Part shown: positions 9,912-17,054 of the stretch, one piece after another
How positions within the stretch are numbered: the stretch's first letter is position 1
Layout of the letters: the number at the start of each line of letters is the position of its first letter
Source: an uncultured Mediterraneibacter sp.
Lineage (GTDB): Bacteria; Bacillota; Clostridia; Lachnospirales; Lachnospiraceae
Assembly (NCBI GenBank): GCA_944383695.1
Contig: CALWQP010000010.1
Span: 1-64,000, forward strand
Length of the DNA stretch: 64,000 bases
Direction: 5' to 3'
Position numbers and translations under genes: made by a program
The notes under the pieces: generated by a model
What the model was told of the DNA's origin: nothing
Databases searched by the model: none
What the model saw: the letters and a program-made list of their open reading frames with translations, nothing else

Positions 9912-11263
9912 TGCTTAAAACAGTACGCAGAGCATTTCAGATAGAGGACATCAGGAAAAGAGTTTTCTACACGTTTATCATGCTCTTTATTGTGAGACTC
10001 GGATCAGAACTGCCCACGCCGGGTGTTGATCCGACCTTTATTCAGGAGTTTTTTGCACAGCAGACTGGTGACGCCTTCAATTTTTTTGAGGCGTTCACCG
10101 GCGGCTCCTTTACAAACTTTTCGATTTTTGCCCTGAGCATAACACCGTATATCACATCTTCTATCATCATGCAGCTTCTTACCATTGCGATCCCGAAGCT
10201 GGAAGAGATGCAGAAAGAAGGAGAAGAGGGCAGAAAGAAGATTGCGGCTATTACAAGATATGTGACAGTTGCGCTGGCGCTTATCGAGTCCACTGCGCTT
10301 GCAGTTGGTATTGGACGTCAGGGACTGCTTGTGGAGTATAATTTTGTAAACTGTGCGATCGTTGTTTGTACACTGACAGCCGGAAGCGCATTCCTTATGT
10401 GGATTGGCGAGCGTATCACAGAGAATGGTGTGGGAAACGGTATTTCTATCGTACTTCTGATCAACATCATTTCTCGTGTGCCTAGTGATTTTGTGACTCT
10501 GTATACTCAGTTTATGAGCGGAAAGAAGCTTGCTCAGGCAGGTCTTGCCGGACTGATCATCGTAGCGGTCATCCTTGTAGTTGTGATCTTTGTCGTGCTC
10601 ATGCAGAGCGGAGAGAGACGGATCGCAGTACAGTATTCCAAGAAGGTGCAGGGAAGAAAGACGTATGGCGGACAGTCCACGCACATTCCGCTGCGTGTAA
10701 ATACAGCGGGCGTTGTCCCGATCATCTTTGCATCATCGCTGATGCAGACCCCGATCGTGATCGCAGGTTTCCTGGGAAAAGGAAACGGTACAGGCATCGG
10801 AAGCCAGATCCTTGCAGGCCTGAATTCCAGCAACTGGTGTGACCCGTCACAGCCGGTTTATTCGATCGGACTTGTGGTATATATTCTGCTCACAGTATTC
10901 TTTGCGTATTTCTATACATCGATTACGTTCAATCCATTAGAAATCGCAAACAATATGAAAAAGAGCGGCGGTTTTATCCCGGGTATCCGTCCCGGAAAGC
11001 CGACAGTCGAGTATCTGCAGAAGATCCTCAATTACATCATTTTCATAGGCGCATGCGGACTGGTCATCGTTCAGGTGATTCCGTTCTTCTTCAATGGTGT
11101 GTTCGGAGCTCAGGTATCCTTTGGAGGAACATCCCTTATCATCATCGTGGGAGTTGTGCTTGATACGATCAAGAAGATCGAGTCACAGATGCTTGTGAGA
11201 AATTATACGGGATTTTTAAATAATAAGGGAAGTAATATGTCAAACAGCTTCCTTGGATATTAA
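9911..11263 (+). CDS. secY: Preprotein translocase subunit SecY
   Basis: Central channel of the Sec translocon. The 450-residue polytopic membrane protein has ten predicted hydrophobic segments and SecY signatures: the first helix after KRVFYTFIMLFIVRLGSELPTPGVD, the ITPYITSSIIMQLL motif, the cytoplasmic loop ESGERR-type QSGERRIAVQYSKKVQGRKTYGGQSTHIPLRVNTAGVVPIIFA, and GGFIPGIRPGKPT. It overlaps rplO by one base. It should handle export of the many surface proteins in this window. Confidence 0.98.
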   Translation: MLKTVRRAFQIEDIRKRVFYTFIMLFIVRLGSELPTPGVDPTFIQEFFAQQTGDAFNFFEAFTGGSFTNFSIFALSITPYITSSIIMQLLTIAIPKLEEMQKEGEEGRKKIAAITRYVTVALALIESTALAVGIGRQGLLVEYNFVNCAIVVCTLTAGSAFLMWIGERITENGVGNGISIVLLINIISRVPSDFVTLYTQFMSGKKLAQAGLAGLIIVAVILVVVIFVVLMQSGERRIAVQYSKKVQGRKTYGGQSTHIPLRVNTAGVVPIIFASSLMQTPIVIAGFLGKGNGTGIGSQILAGLNSSNWCDPSQPVYSIGLVVYILLTVFFAYFYTSITFNPLEIANNMKKSGGFIPGIRPGKPTVEYLQKILNYIIFIGACGLVIVQVIPFFFNGVFGAQVSFGGTSLIIIVGVVLDTIKKIESQMLVRNYTGFLNNKGSNMSNSFLGY

Positions 11264-11272
11264 GCCAGACCA

Positions 11273-11316
11273 AGCTCGCGCAGTTTTGCCCTTAAAGGGG
11301 GAAACTGCCGCGGGCT
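11273..11316 (+). other. Long stem-loop between secY and adk
   Basis: agctcgcg at 11273-11280 can pair with cgcgggct at 11309-11316, and inside it cagttt at 11281 pairs with aaactg at 11302, capped by CCC/GGG. No T-run follows, so it is not a standard terminator. It could be an RNA processing or attenuation structure that separates ribosomal and adk expression. Confidence 0.55.
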
Positions 11317-11367
11317 CATGGCTTATATGAAGAAATAGAGTCAATAAACAGATCGGAGGTAAGAGTT

Positions 11368-12012
11368 ATGAAGATCATCATGCTAGGAGCGCCGGGCGCA
11401 GGTAAGGGTACACAGGCGAAGAAGATTGCGGAAAAATACAGGATTCCGCATATTTCCACAGGAGATATCTTCCGCGCAAATATCAAGAATGGAACAGAAC
11501 TTGGTAAAAAAGCGAAGACATATATGGATCAGGGACTTCTTGTGCCGGATGAACTCGTTGTTGACCTTGTTGTGGACAGAGTGAATCAGGAGGACTGCGC
11601 TAACGGATATGTGCTGGACGGATTTCCGCGCACGATCCCGCAGGCAGAGGCGCTTGACAAAGCTCTCTCGGAGATGGGTCAGAAGATGGACTATGCCATC
11701 AATGTGGAAGTGCCGGACGACAATATCGTAAACCGCATGTCAGGAAGAAGAGCGTGCGTGGACTGCGGCGCTACTTATCATATCGTATACGCGCCGACAA
11801 AAGCAGAGGGCGTATGCGACAAGTGCGGAGGAAGCCTTATTTTAAGAGATGATGACAAGCCGGAGACAGTCCTTAAAAGACTCGGCGTTTATCATGAGCA
11901 GACTCAGCCTCTGATCGATTATTACACTCAGGCTGGTATCCTGAAAGAAGTTGACGGCACGATCGATATTAATGATGTCTTTGCAGAGATCGTCAATATC
12001 CTTGGAGAGTAG
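11368..12012 (+). CDS. adk: Adenylate kinase
   Basis: Converts ATP + AMP to 2 ADP in the cytosol. The 214-residue enzyme has the P-loop [13 protein letters not shown], the AMP-binding [11 protein letters not shown] and [14 protein letters not shown], and a lid carrying a complete four-cysteine zinc site (CVDCGATYH ... CDKCGG), typical of Gram-positive long-form Adk. AGATCGGAGGTAAG precedes the ATG. In many relatives map follows; here the next gene, 5 nt on, is a KOW protein. Confidence 0.97.
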   Translation: MKIIMLGAPGAGKGTQAKKIAEKYRIPHISTGDIFRANIKNGTELGKKAKTYMDQGLLVPDELVVDLVVDRVNQEDCANGYVLDGFPRTIPQAEALDKALSEMGQKMDYAINVEVPDDNIVNRMSGRRACVDCGATYHIVYAPTKAEGVCDKCGGSLILRDDDKPETVLKRLGVYHEQTQPLIDYYTQAGILKEVDGTIDINDVFAEIVNILGE

Positions 12013-12017
12013 GCCGA

Positions 12018-12257
12018 ATGGAAATACAGCCGGGGATACTCGTAAAATCGAAGGCGGGACGGGATAAGGACCATGTCTACGCTGTGATCAATGTTGATGA
12101 AAAGTATGTCTATGTGGCGGATGGGGCGGAAAGGCCTCTTCGCCATATGAAACGGAAGAACAGAAAGCATCTTCAGCCTATATTGAAGGTGCGGATCAAT
12201 GGGACGCCGGATGATGCGGCGATCCGGGAGATCATCAGGCAATATCAGGAGGATTAA
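12018..12257 (+). CDS. KOW-domain RNA-binding protein
   Basis: A 79-residue protein with an N-terminal KOW-like segment ([32 protein letters not shown]) followed by a basic stretch [16 protein letters not shown]. Such small L14e/L27e-like proteins sit before infA in many Clostridia; their role is unproven but a ribosome or RNA association is likely. It lies 5 nt after adk and 2 nt before infA, so it is translated as part of this cluster. The ATG is preceded by GGAGAG in the adk end. Confidence 0.85.
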   Translation: MEIQPGILVKSKAGRDKDHVYAVINVDEKYVYVADGAERPLRHMKRKNRKHLQPILKVRINGTPDDAAIREIIRQYQED

Positions 12258-12259
12258 AT

Positions 12260-12478
12260 ATGTCAAAAGCTGACGTGATCGAAATCGAAGGAGTTGTGGT
12301 AGAGAAACTCCCGAACGCAATGTTTAAGGTGGAGCTGGAGAACGGACATATCGTTCTTGCCCACATCAGCGGGAAGCTGAGAATGAATTTTATCAAGATC
12401 CTGCCGGGCGATAAGGTGACACTGGAGATGTCTCCCTATGACCTGAGCAAAGGAAGGATCATCTGGAGAGATAAATAA
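12260..12478 (+). CDS. infA: Translation initiation factor IF-1
   Basis: Single OB-fold (S1-like) factor that occupies the A site during initiation. The 72-residue product has [67 protein letters not shown], the full family pattern and exact usual length. CAGGAGG at the end of the KOW gene serves as its ribosome site. Confidence 0.97.
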   Translation: MSKADVIEIEGVVVEKLPNAMFKVELENGHIVLAHISGKLRMNFIKILPGDKVTLEMSPYDLSKGRIIWRDK

Positions 12479-12540
12479 CCGAAAGCAGTTTAGAGAAAGC
12501 AGCATCCTAATGAAACAATAATAAACAAGGAAATTAATAG

Positions 12541-12570
12541 TTGACTTTGAAATGCATTTGATGCTATACT
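12541..12570 (+). promoter_or_regulatory. Sigma-A-type promoter before rpmJ
   Basis: TTGACT at 12541-12546 and TATACT at 12565-12570 are separated by 18 nt. It lies in the infA-rpmJ spacer, about 80 nt before the rpmJ GTG, so rpmJ and the genes to rplQ can be transcribed independently of the upstream operon. Confidence 0.75.
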
Positions 12571-12577
12571 GTCAGAT

Positions 12578-12609
12578 GGTCACCATTGGGATGGTGTGCC
12601 CAATTGACC
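12578..12609 (+). promoter_or_regulatory. Leader stem-loop upstream of rpmJ
   Basis: GGTCA (12578) and ATTGGG (12585) pair perfectly with CCCAAT (12599) and TGACC (12605), with a two-base CC bulge and an 8-nt loop. It lies a few bases after the predicted transcription start of the 12541 promoter, in the position of ribosomal-protein autoregulatory leaders. No known leader class is recognised. Confidence 0.6.
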
Positions 12610-12650
12610 GGAAAATGTAGGCAGAGCAAAGAAGGGAAGGAGGATTTGAC

Positions 12651-12764
12651 GTGAAGGTTAGATCATCAGTAAAACCAATTTGTGAAAAATGCAAGATTAT
12701 TAAAAGAAAAGGAAGCATCAGAGTAATCTGTGAAAATCCGAAGCACAAACAGCGTCAAGGCTAG
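12651..12764 (+). CDS. rpmJ: 50S ribosomal protein L36
   Basis: A 37-residue zinc-ribbon protein starting with GTG at 12651: [37 protein letters not shown]. The zinc ligands are CxxC at residues 11-14, then C27 and H32, the C+ form. AAGGAGGA lies about 8 nt upstream. It is the standard gene between infA and rpsM, although the spacer to rpsM is here unusually long. Confidence 0.95.
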   Translation: MKVRSSVKPICEKCKIIKRKGSIRVICENPKHKQRQG

Positions 12765-12767
12765 AAC

Positions 12768-12918
12768 ACTTAGTGAAAGCAAGCTGTAAGCGCAGCTTGA
12801 ACTTAGTGTGAAGCCTCGTCCCACGCGTTTGCATTAAGCACTTGGCGAGGTGTTTACGAGCTTAGTGCGAAAGCAGATACCCCGAATGGAATGAGGGTTT
12901 ATCTTCCTTATGCAGATA
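12768..12918 (+). repeat. r-protein spacer repeat, unit E
   Basis: Begins cacttagtgaaagcaagctg and gcgcagcttgaacttagtg (AAGCTG/CAGCTT can pair), followed by cctcgtcccacgcg, then cacttggcgaggtgttt and acgagcttagtgcgaaag, and ends atcttcctta. It shares the first module with unit F and the second with unit C, and is the most complete copy of the presumed composite element. Confidence 0.75.
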
Positions 12919-13370
12919 CAGGGGCACGGACGAGCAGCGGATTGATGCACGTTTTCCAGTAAACATACAGGAAAAGCGTGCGATATGATTTAGGCGGCTG
13001 ACAGCGCGGCACGCAAAACAGTGTGCAGGGCTGTTTCATATACAAGTAAGGATACACCGCACCTGTATACAGGTACCGCAGGGCGCGTGTTCTGGCATTT
13101 TCATGGCAGAGACATAAAAGGCTGGAAAGAGAAAATGCGATTGTATATTGCTTCTAATACCCGGCATTTGCATTGGCGGATCTTTAATAAATCCGTGCCG
13201 GGAAAGGGCGTGGGAGAGAAACATGCCTGGGCTGGGATATCGGGCAGTCAACAGCTTTTATATTATTTTAAATGAAAAGCCCGGTAGGATGCAGACATCA
13301 GAAAGCAGGAAAGAACCTGTGCGGCATCCGCAGCCTCAGTTAAAGTAGATATCAACAAAGAAAGTGGAGG
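12919..13370 (+). other. Gene-free spacer between rpmJ and rpsM
   Basis: Together with unit E this makes a gap of about 600 nt where the two genes are normally adjacent. It contains a hairpin around 12953-12982 (gcacgttttcc with ggaaaagcgtgc). An open frame at 13021-13275 has no ribosome site, odd composition and no family resemblance, so it is not called. No further structure was recognised. Confidence 0.5.
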
Positions 13371-13378
13371 AAAGACAC

Positions 13379-13747
13379 ATGGCTCGTATTGCAGGTGTAG
13401 ACTTACCAAGAGACAAACGTGTAGAAATCGGTTTGACTTATATTTATGGAATCGGAAGAACAAGCTCAAACCGTATCTTAGCAGAGGCAGGAGTAGATCC
13501 GAATACTCGCGTAAGAGACCTTACAAGTGAGGAAGTAAAGAAGATCAGTGCCGTGATCGATGAGACTCAGGTGGTAGAGGGTGACCTCAGAAGAGATATC
13601 CAGCTCAATATCAAGAGACTCAAAGAAATCGGATGCTACCGTGGAATCCGTCATAGAAAAGGACTTCCGGTACGTGGTCAGAAGACAAAGACTAATGCAA
13701 GAACATGCAAAGGTCCGAAGAGAACAGTTGCAAATAAGAAAAAGTAA
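13379..13747 (+). CDS. rpsM: 30S ribosomal protein S13
   Basis: Head protein contacting P-site tRNA and forming bridge B1. The ATG at 13379 gives [34 protein letters not shown], 122 aa, with GTGGAGG 8 nt upstream; an in-frame ATG at 13364 precedes that ribosome site and is rejected. The C-terminal [37 protein letters not shown] is typical. Confidence 0.97.
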   Translation: MARIAGVDLPRDKRVEIGLTYIYGIGRTSSNRILAEAGVDPNTRVRDLTSEEVKKISAVIDETQVVEGDLRRDIQLNIKRLKEIGCYRGIRHRKGLPVRGQKTKTNARTCKGPKRTVANKKK

Positions 13748-13855
13748 GCACTTAGCGAAAGCAAGCTGATAAGCGCAGCTTGAGGTTAGTGTGGACTTTG
13801 TTCGATGAACTAAGCGAGGACTTTTCGAGCTTAGTGAATCGAACTACCTTAAGAG
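13748..13855 (+). repeat. r-protein spacer repeat, unit F
   Basis: Spacer between rpsM and rpsK. It starts gcacttagcgaaagcaagctg then gcgcagcttgaggttagtg, matching unit E, and continues gaactaagcgaggacttttcg and agcttagtgaatcgaac, the cacttagcgagg...cgagcttagtg module, ending taccttaag. AAGCTG and CAGCTT form a small hairpin. Confidence 0.72.
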
Positions 13856-13881
13856 AGATTAAAGAAAGTAGGTTAGTTTAA

Positions 13882-14277
13882 ATGGCAAAGAAAGTTGCAA
13901 AGAAAGTAACAAAAAAACGTGTCAAGAAAAACGTTGAACGAGGACAGGCACATATCCAGTCATCTTTTAATAATACGATCGTAACATTAACAGATACACA
14001 GGGAAATGCTCTTTCATGGGCAAGTGCAGGCGGCCTGGGATTCAGAGGTTCAAGGAAATCTACTCCATATGCAGCACAGATGGCGGCTGAGACAGCAGCA
14101 AAGGCAGCTCTTGTGCATGGACTTAAATCCGTAGATGTATTCGTAAAAGGACCGGGATCAGGAAGAGAAGCAGCGATCCGCGCGCTTCAGGCATGCGGCA
14201 TCGATGTAGTGAGCATCAAGGACGTAACACCGGTTCCGCACAACGGATGCCGTCCGCCGAAACGCAGAAGAGTGTAA
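13882..14277 (+). CDS. rpsK: 30S ribosomal protein S11
   Basis: Platform protein near the E site and the anti-Shine-Dalgarno region. The 131-residue product has a lysine-rich N-terminus ([17 protein letters not shown]), then [64 protein letters not shown] and the C-terminus [13 protein letters not shown]. Its ribosome site (aaagtagg) is weaker than those of its neighbours. Confidence 0.97.
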   Translation: MAKKVAKKVTKKRVKKNVERGQAHIQSSFNNTIVTLTDTQGNALSWASAGGLGFRGSRKSTPYAAQMAAETAAKAALVHGLKSVDVFVKGPGSGREAAIRALQACGIDVVSIKDVTPVPHNGCRPPKRRRV

Positions 14278-14360
14278 TTGCGGATCTGATCACTGATGTA
14301 CAACGGAAAGCAAGAAAAGCATCGGCGTGATACCGATGATATAAAATTAGGAGGATAGAC

Positions 14361-14954
14361 ATGGCAGTAAACAGAGTTCCTGTTCTTAAAAGATGCCGTT
14401 CATTAGGCATGGATCCGATTTATCTCGGAATCAATAAGAAATCTAACAGACAGTTAAAAAGAACAAATAGAAAAATGAGCGAGTATGCACTCCAGCTCCG
14501 CGAAAAACAGAAAGCAAAATTCATTTACGGAGTTCTGGAGAAACCGTTCAGAAACTACTATGCGAAAGCAAAACAGATGGAAGGCATGACAGGTGAGAAC
14601 CTGATGCGACTTCTGGAGTCCAGACTGGACAATGTAATGTTCCGCATGGGATTTGCAAGGACAAGAAAAGAAGCAAGACAGATCGTTGACCACAAGCACG
14701 TGCTTGTAAACGGCAAGCAGGTAAACATTCCGTCCTACCTCGTGAAAGCCGGAGACGCGATCGAGATCAAAGAGAATAAGAAAGGCTCACAGAGATACAA
14801 AGAGATTCTTGAGGCAACAGGCGGAAATATGATTCCGGACTGGCTTGAGGTTGACTCCGAGAATCTGAGAGGAACAGTAAAAGAGCTTCCTGCAAGAGAG
14901 GCTATCGATGTTCCGGTAGATGAAATGTTGATCGTCGAGTTATATTCTAAGTAA
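14361..14954 (+). CDS. rpsD: 30S ribosomal protein S4
   Basis: Primary 16S binder; in other bacteria it represses its own operon. The 197-residue product begins MAVNRVPVLKRCRSLGMDP and has the S4 RNA-binding domain MRLLESRLDNVMFRMGFARTRKEARQIVDHKHVLVNGKQVNIPSYLVKAGD. The N-terminal zinc cysteines found in some S4 proteins are absent (only one Cys, C12). In B. subtilis rpsD is unlinked, whereas here it lies in the alpha cluster, as usual for Clostridia. Confidence 0.97.
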   Translation: MAVNRVPVLKRCRSLGMDPIYLGINKKSNRQLKRTNRKMSEYALQLREKQKAKFIYGVLEKPFRNYYAKAKQMEGMTGENLMRLLESRLDNVMFRMGFARTRKEARQIVDHKHVLVNGKQVNIPSYLVKAGDAIEIKENKKGSQRYKEILEATGGNMIPDWLEVDSENLRGTVKELPAREAIDVPVDEMLIVELYSK

Positions 14955-15013
14955 TATCGGCTGCAACAGCGTATCCCCTCAACATTTTATAACCCATAAG
15001 GAGGGTCTGTGTA

Positions 15014-15973
15014 GTGTTTGATTTTAATAAACCCAATATTGAAATTACGGACGTTTCAGATGATAAAAAGTATGGAAGATTTGTTGTAGAGCCGCTTGAG
15101 AGAGGCTACGGTACAACACTTGGAAACTCCCTGAGAAGGATCATGCTTTCTTCTCTTCCGGGGGCAGCCATCAGTTCTGTAAAGATTGACGGCGTGCTTC
15201 ACGAGTTCAGTTCCATCCCGGGTGTAAAGGAAGACGTGACAGAGATCATCATGAATCTCAAATCTCTGGCGATCAAGAATACATCTGACTCAGATGAAGT
15301 AAAGACTGCATATATCGAATTTGAAGGAGAAGGCGTTGTCACAGGCGCTGACATCCAGGTGGATTCCGATATTGAGATCATCAATCCTGAGCAGGTCATC
15401 GCTACATTAAGCGGCGGAAAAGACAGCAAGCTGTATATGGAGCTTACCATTTCAAAGGGAAGAGGCTATGTCAGCGCAGATAAGAACAAGACAGAGGACA
15501 TGCCGATCGGCGTGATCCCGATCGATTCGATTTACACACCGGTTGAGCGTGTGAACCTTACGGTAGAGAATACACGTGTTGGACAGATCACAGACTATGA
15601 TAAGCTTACGCTGGATGTGTGGACAAAAGGCACGATGCTTCCCGATGAGGCTGTCAGCCTTGCCGCGAAAGTCTTGAGCGAGCATCTGAAGCTCTTTGTC
15701 GATCTGTCAGAAGTGGCACAGGTAGCGGAAGTCATGATCGAGAAAGAGGATGACGAGAAAGAAAAAGTTCTCGAGATGAGCATCGATGAGCTTGAGCTTT
15801 CTGTACGCTCATACAATTGTCTGAAGAGAGCCGGAATCAATACGGTAGAAGAGCTCACAAACAAGACTCCGGAAGATATGATGAAAGTCCGCAACCTGGG
15901 ACGCAAATCTCTGGAAGAAGTGCTTGCAAAGCTCAAAGAGCTTAATCTGGAGCTCAACCAGGGTGACGAGTAA
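15014..15973 (+). CDS. rpoA: RNA polymerase alpha subunit
   Basis: Scaffold for RNA polymerase assembly and contact for activators and UP elements. The GTG at 15014 gives [53 protein letters not shown], the N-terminal dimerisation domain, and the C-terminal domain has [48 protein letters not shown]. 319 aa is normal. AAGGAGGG precedes the start. Confidence 0.98.
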   Translation: MFDFNKPNIEITDVSDDKKYGRFVVEPLERGYGTTLGNSLRRIMLSSLPGAAISSVKIDGVLHEFSSIPGVKEDVTEIIMNLKSLAIKNTSDSDEVKTAYIEFEGEGVVTGADIQVDSDIEIINPEQVIATLSGGKDSKLYMELTISKGRGYVSADKNKTEDMPIGVIPIDSIYTPVERVNLTVENTRVGQITDYDKLTLDVWTKGTMLPDEAVSLAAKVLSEHLKLFVDLSEVAQVAEVMIEKEDDEKEKVLEMSIDELELSVRSYNCLKRAGINTVEELTNKTPEDMMKVRNLGRKSLEEVLAKLKELNLELNQGDE

Positions 15974-16112
15974 TACCAGAAGCCCTGACTGAAAAAAGAT
16001 AAATACTCTGCCGGTAAGACCGAAGGGCGCGGCAGGGGCATTTGATTAATAAGCCCGAAGATGCATAACCAAATGTGTAGTTATAGTTCAGGCATACATT
16101 GGGCGGGAGAGG

Positions 16113-16134
16113 AAAACATGCTCGCATGTTTTTT
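16113..16134 (+). terminator. Terminator-like hairpin in the rpoA-rplQ spacer
   Basis: AAAACATG and CATGTTTT flank a CTCG loop, followed by further T. It lies within a 294-nt gene-free gap between rpoA and rplQ, which are normally adjacent. If functional it would attenuate rplQ expression. The same CATG-CTCG-CATG tip is used in the adhE terminator at 19720. The rest of the gap has short palindromic stretches (for example catatgtatg) and no gene. Confidence 0.5.
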
Positions 16135-16267
16135 CGAGCGGACATATGTATGCGCTGAGCGCCTGTTCATGAGCAAAAAAGCGGCGGAAGCTGCGGGTAG
16201 CACGTAAGTGCAGTTTTGCGAATGGCGCGTCTGAACTATAACGGAAAGATTAGGAGGAAATTTTAAA

Positions 16268-16804
16268 ATGGCAAAGTATAGAAAACTCGGCAGAACATCA
16301 GGCCAGAGAAAGGCGCTGATCAGAAATCAGGTAACAGCGCTGTTAAATAACGGAAAGATCGTTACAACAGAGGCAAAGGCAAAAGAAATCCGCAAGGTTG
16401 CAGAGGGTCTCATTGCTATGGCTGTAAAAGAGAAGGACAACTACGATGAAGTTACAGTAAAAGCTAAAGTTGCCCGCAAGGACAAAGACGGCAAGAGAGT
16501 AAAAGAAGTAGTTGACGGCAAAAAAGTAACTGTTTATGACGAAGTAGACAAAAAAATCAAGAAAGATAAGCCCAGCAGACTTCACGCAAGACGTGAGATG
16601 CTCAAGGTGCTCTACCCGGTAAAGGAAGTTCCGGAGAAGGCTGCAGGCAAGAAAGCCAACACGAAGAAGGTGGATATGGTGGAGAAACTCTTCTCAGAGA
16701 TTGCTCCGAAGTACGCTGACCGCAATGGCGGTTACACAAGAATCGTGAAAATCGGACAGCGTAAAGGTGACGCTGCGATGGAAGTCCTGATCGAGCTTGT
16801 GTAA
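16268..16804 (+). CDS. rplQ: 50S ribosomal protein L17 with internal insertion
   Basis: Tunnel-exit protein. It opens MAKYRKLGRTSGQRKALIRNQVTALLNNGKIVTTEAKAKEIRKVAEGLI and ends PKYADRNGGYTRIVKIGQRKGDAAMEVLIELV, both canonical, but at 178 aa it is about 50 residues longer than E. coli L17. The extra is a lysine-rich segment at about residues 57-110 (KARKDKDGKRVKEVVDGKKVTVYDEVDK region), as known in other Lachnospiraceae. It is the last gene of the cluster. Confidence 0.95.
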   Translation: MAKYRKLGRTSGQRKALIRNQVTALLNNGKIVTTEAKAKEIRKVAEGLIAMAVKEKDNYDEVTVKAKVARKDKDGKRVKEVVDGKKVTVYDEVDKKIKKDKPSRLHARREMLKVLYPVKEVPEKAAGKKANTKKVDMVEKLFSEIAPKYADRNGGYTRIVKIGQRKGDAAMEVLIELV

Positions 16805-16859
16805 TCATCTGGCGGATGTCAGTGTGATACAAATATCCGGATAAGAAAATGATAAAGTA

Positions 16860-16899
16860 AAGCTGCCGAATTTTAGTAAGTTCAGCAGCTTCCTTTTTT
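16860..16899 (+). terminator. Intrinsic terminator of the ribosomal cluster
   Basis: AAGCTGC at 16860-16866 pairs with GCAGCTT at 16885-16891, extended by GAA/TTC inside, then CCTTTTTTG. It closes the long operon that ends with rplQ. Confidence 0.85.
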
Positions 16900-16946
16900 G
16901 TCTGAGTGTGTATTGTGACATATGCACAAACAATGTTAAAAAAATA

Positions 16947-16964
16947 ACGTTAAAATATTAACAA
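16947..16964 (+). promoter_or_regulatory. Probable Rex operator 1 upstream of adhE
   Basis: acGTTAA AATA TTAACAA matches the clostridial Rex consensus TTGTTAA-N4-TTAACAA at 12 of 14 defined positions. Rex is the NADH/NAD-sensing repressor that controls adhE in Clostridia. It lies just upstream of the -35 element. Confidence 0.65.
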
Positions 16965-16972
16965 ATACCGGG

Positions 16973-16990
16973 TTGACAAATATTTAACGA
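16973..16990 (+). promoter_or_regulatory. Probable Rex operator 2, overlapping the adhE -35
   Basis: TTGACAA ATAT TTAACGA matches the Rex consensus at about 11 of 14 positions and includes the TTGACA -35 hexamer, so occupancy would block RNA polymerase directly. Confidence 0.6.
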
Positions 16991-17002
16991 CTCGGTTATA
17001 CT
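16973..17002 (+). promoter_or_regulatory. adhE promoter
   Basis: TTGACA at 16973-16978 and TATACT at 16997-17002 with an 18-nt spacer, about 50 nt before the adhE ATG. Confidence 0.8.
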
Positions 17003-17054
17003 TAGTCATGTGGAAATAAACCAGATTGATTCAATTACAGGAGGAATTATCAAA

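Noticed and set aside
13021-13275. An 84-codon open frame in the rpmJ-rpsM spacer
   Set aside because: No ribosome site, many Trp/His/Cys codons and no family resemblance; it lies in a structured non-coding spacer.
17010-17054. Upstream GTG extension of adhE
   Set aside because: The AGGAGG ribosome site lies within it, directly before the ATG at 17055, and the family N-terminus fits the ATG.
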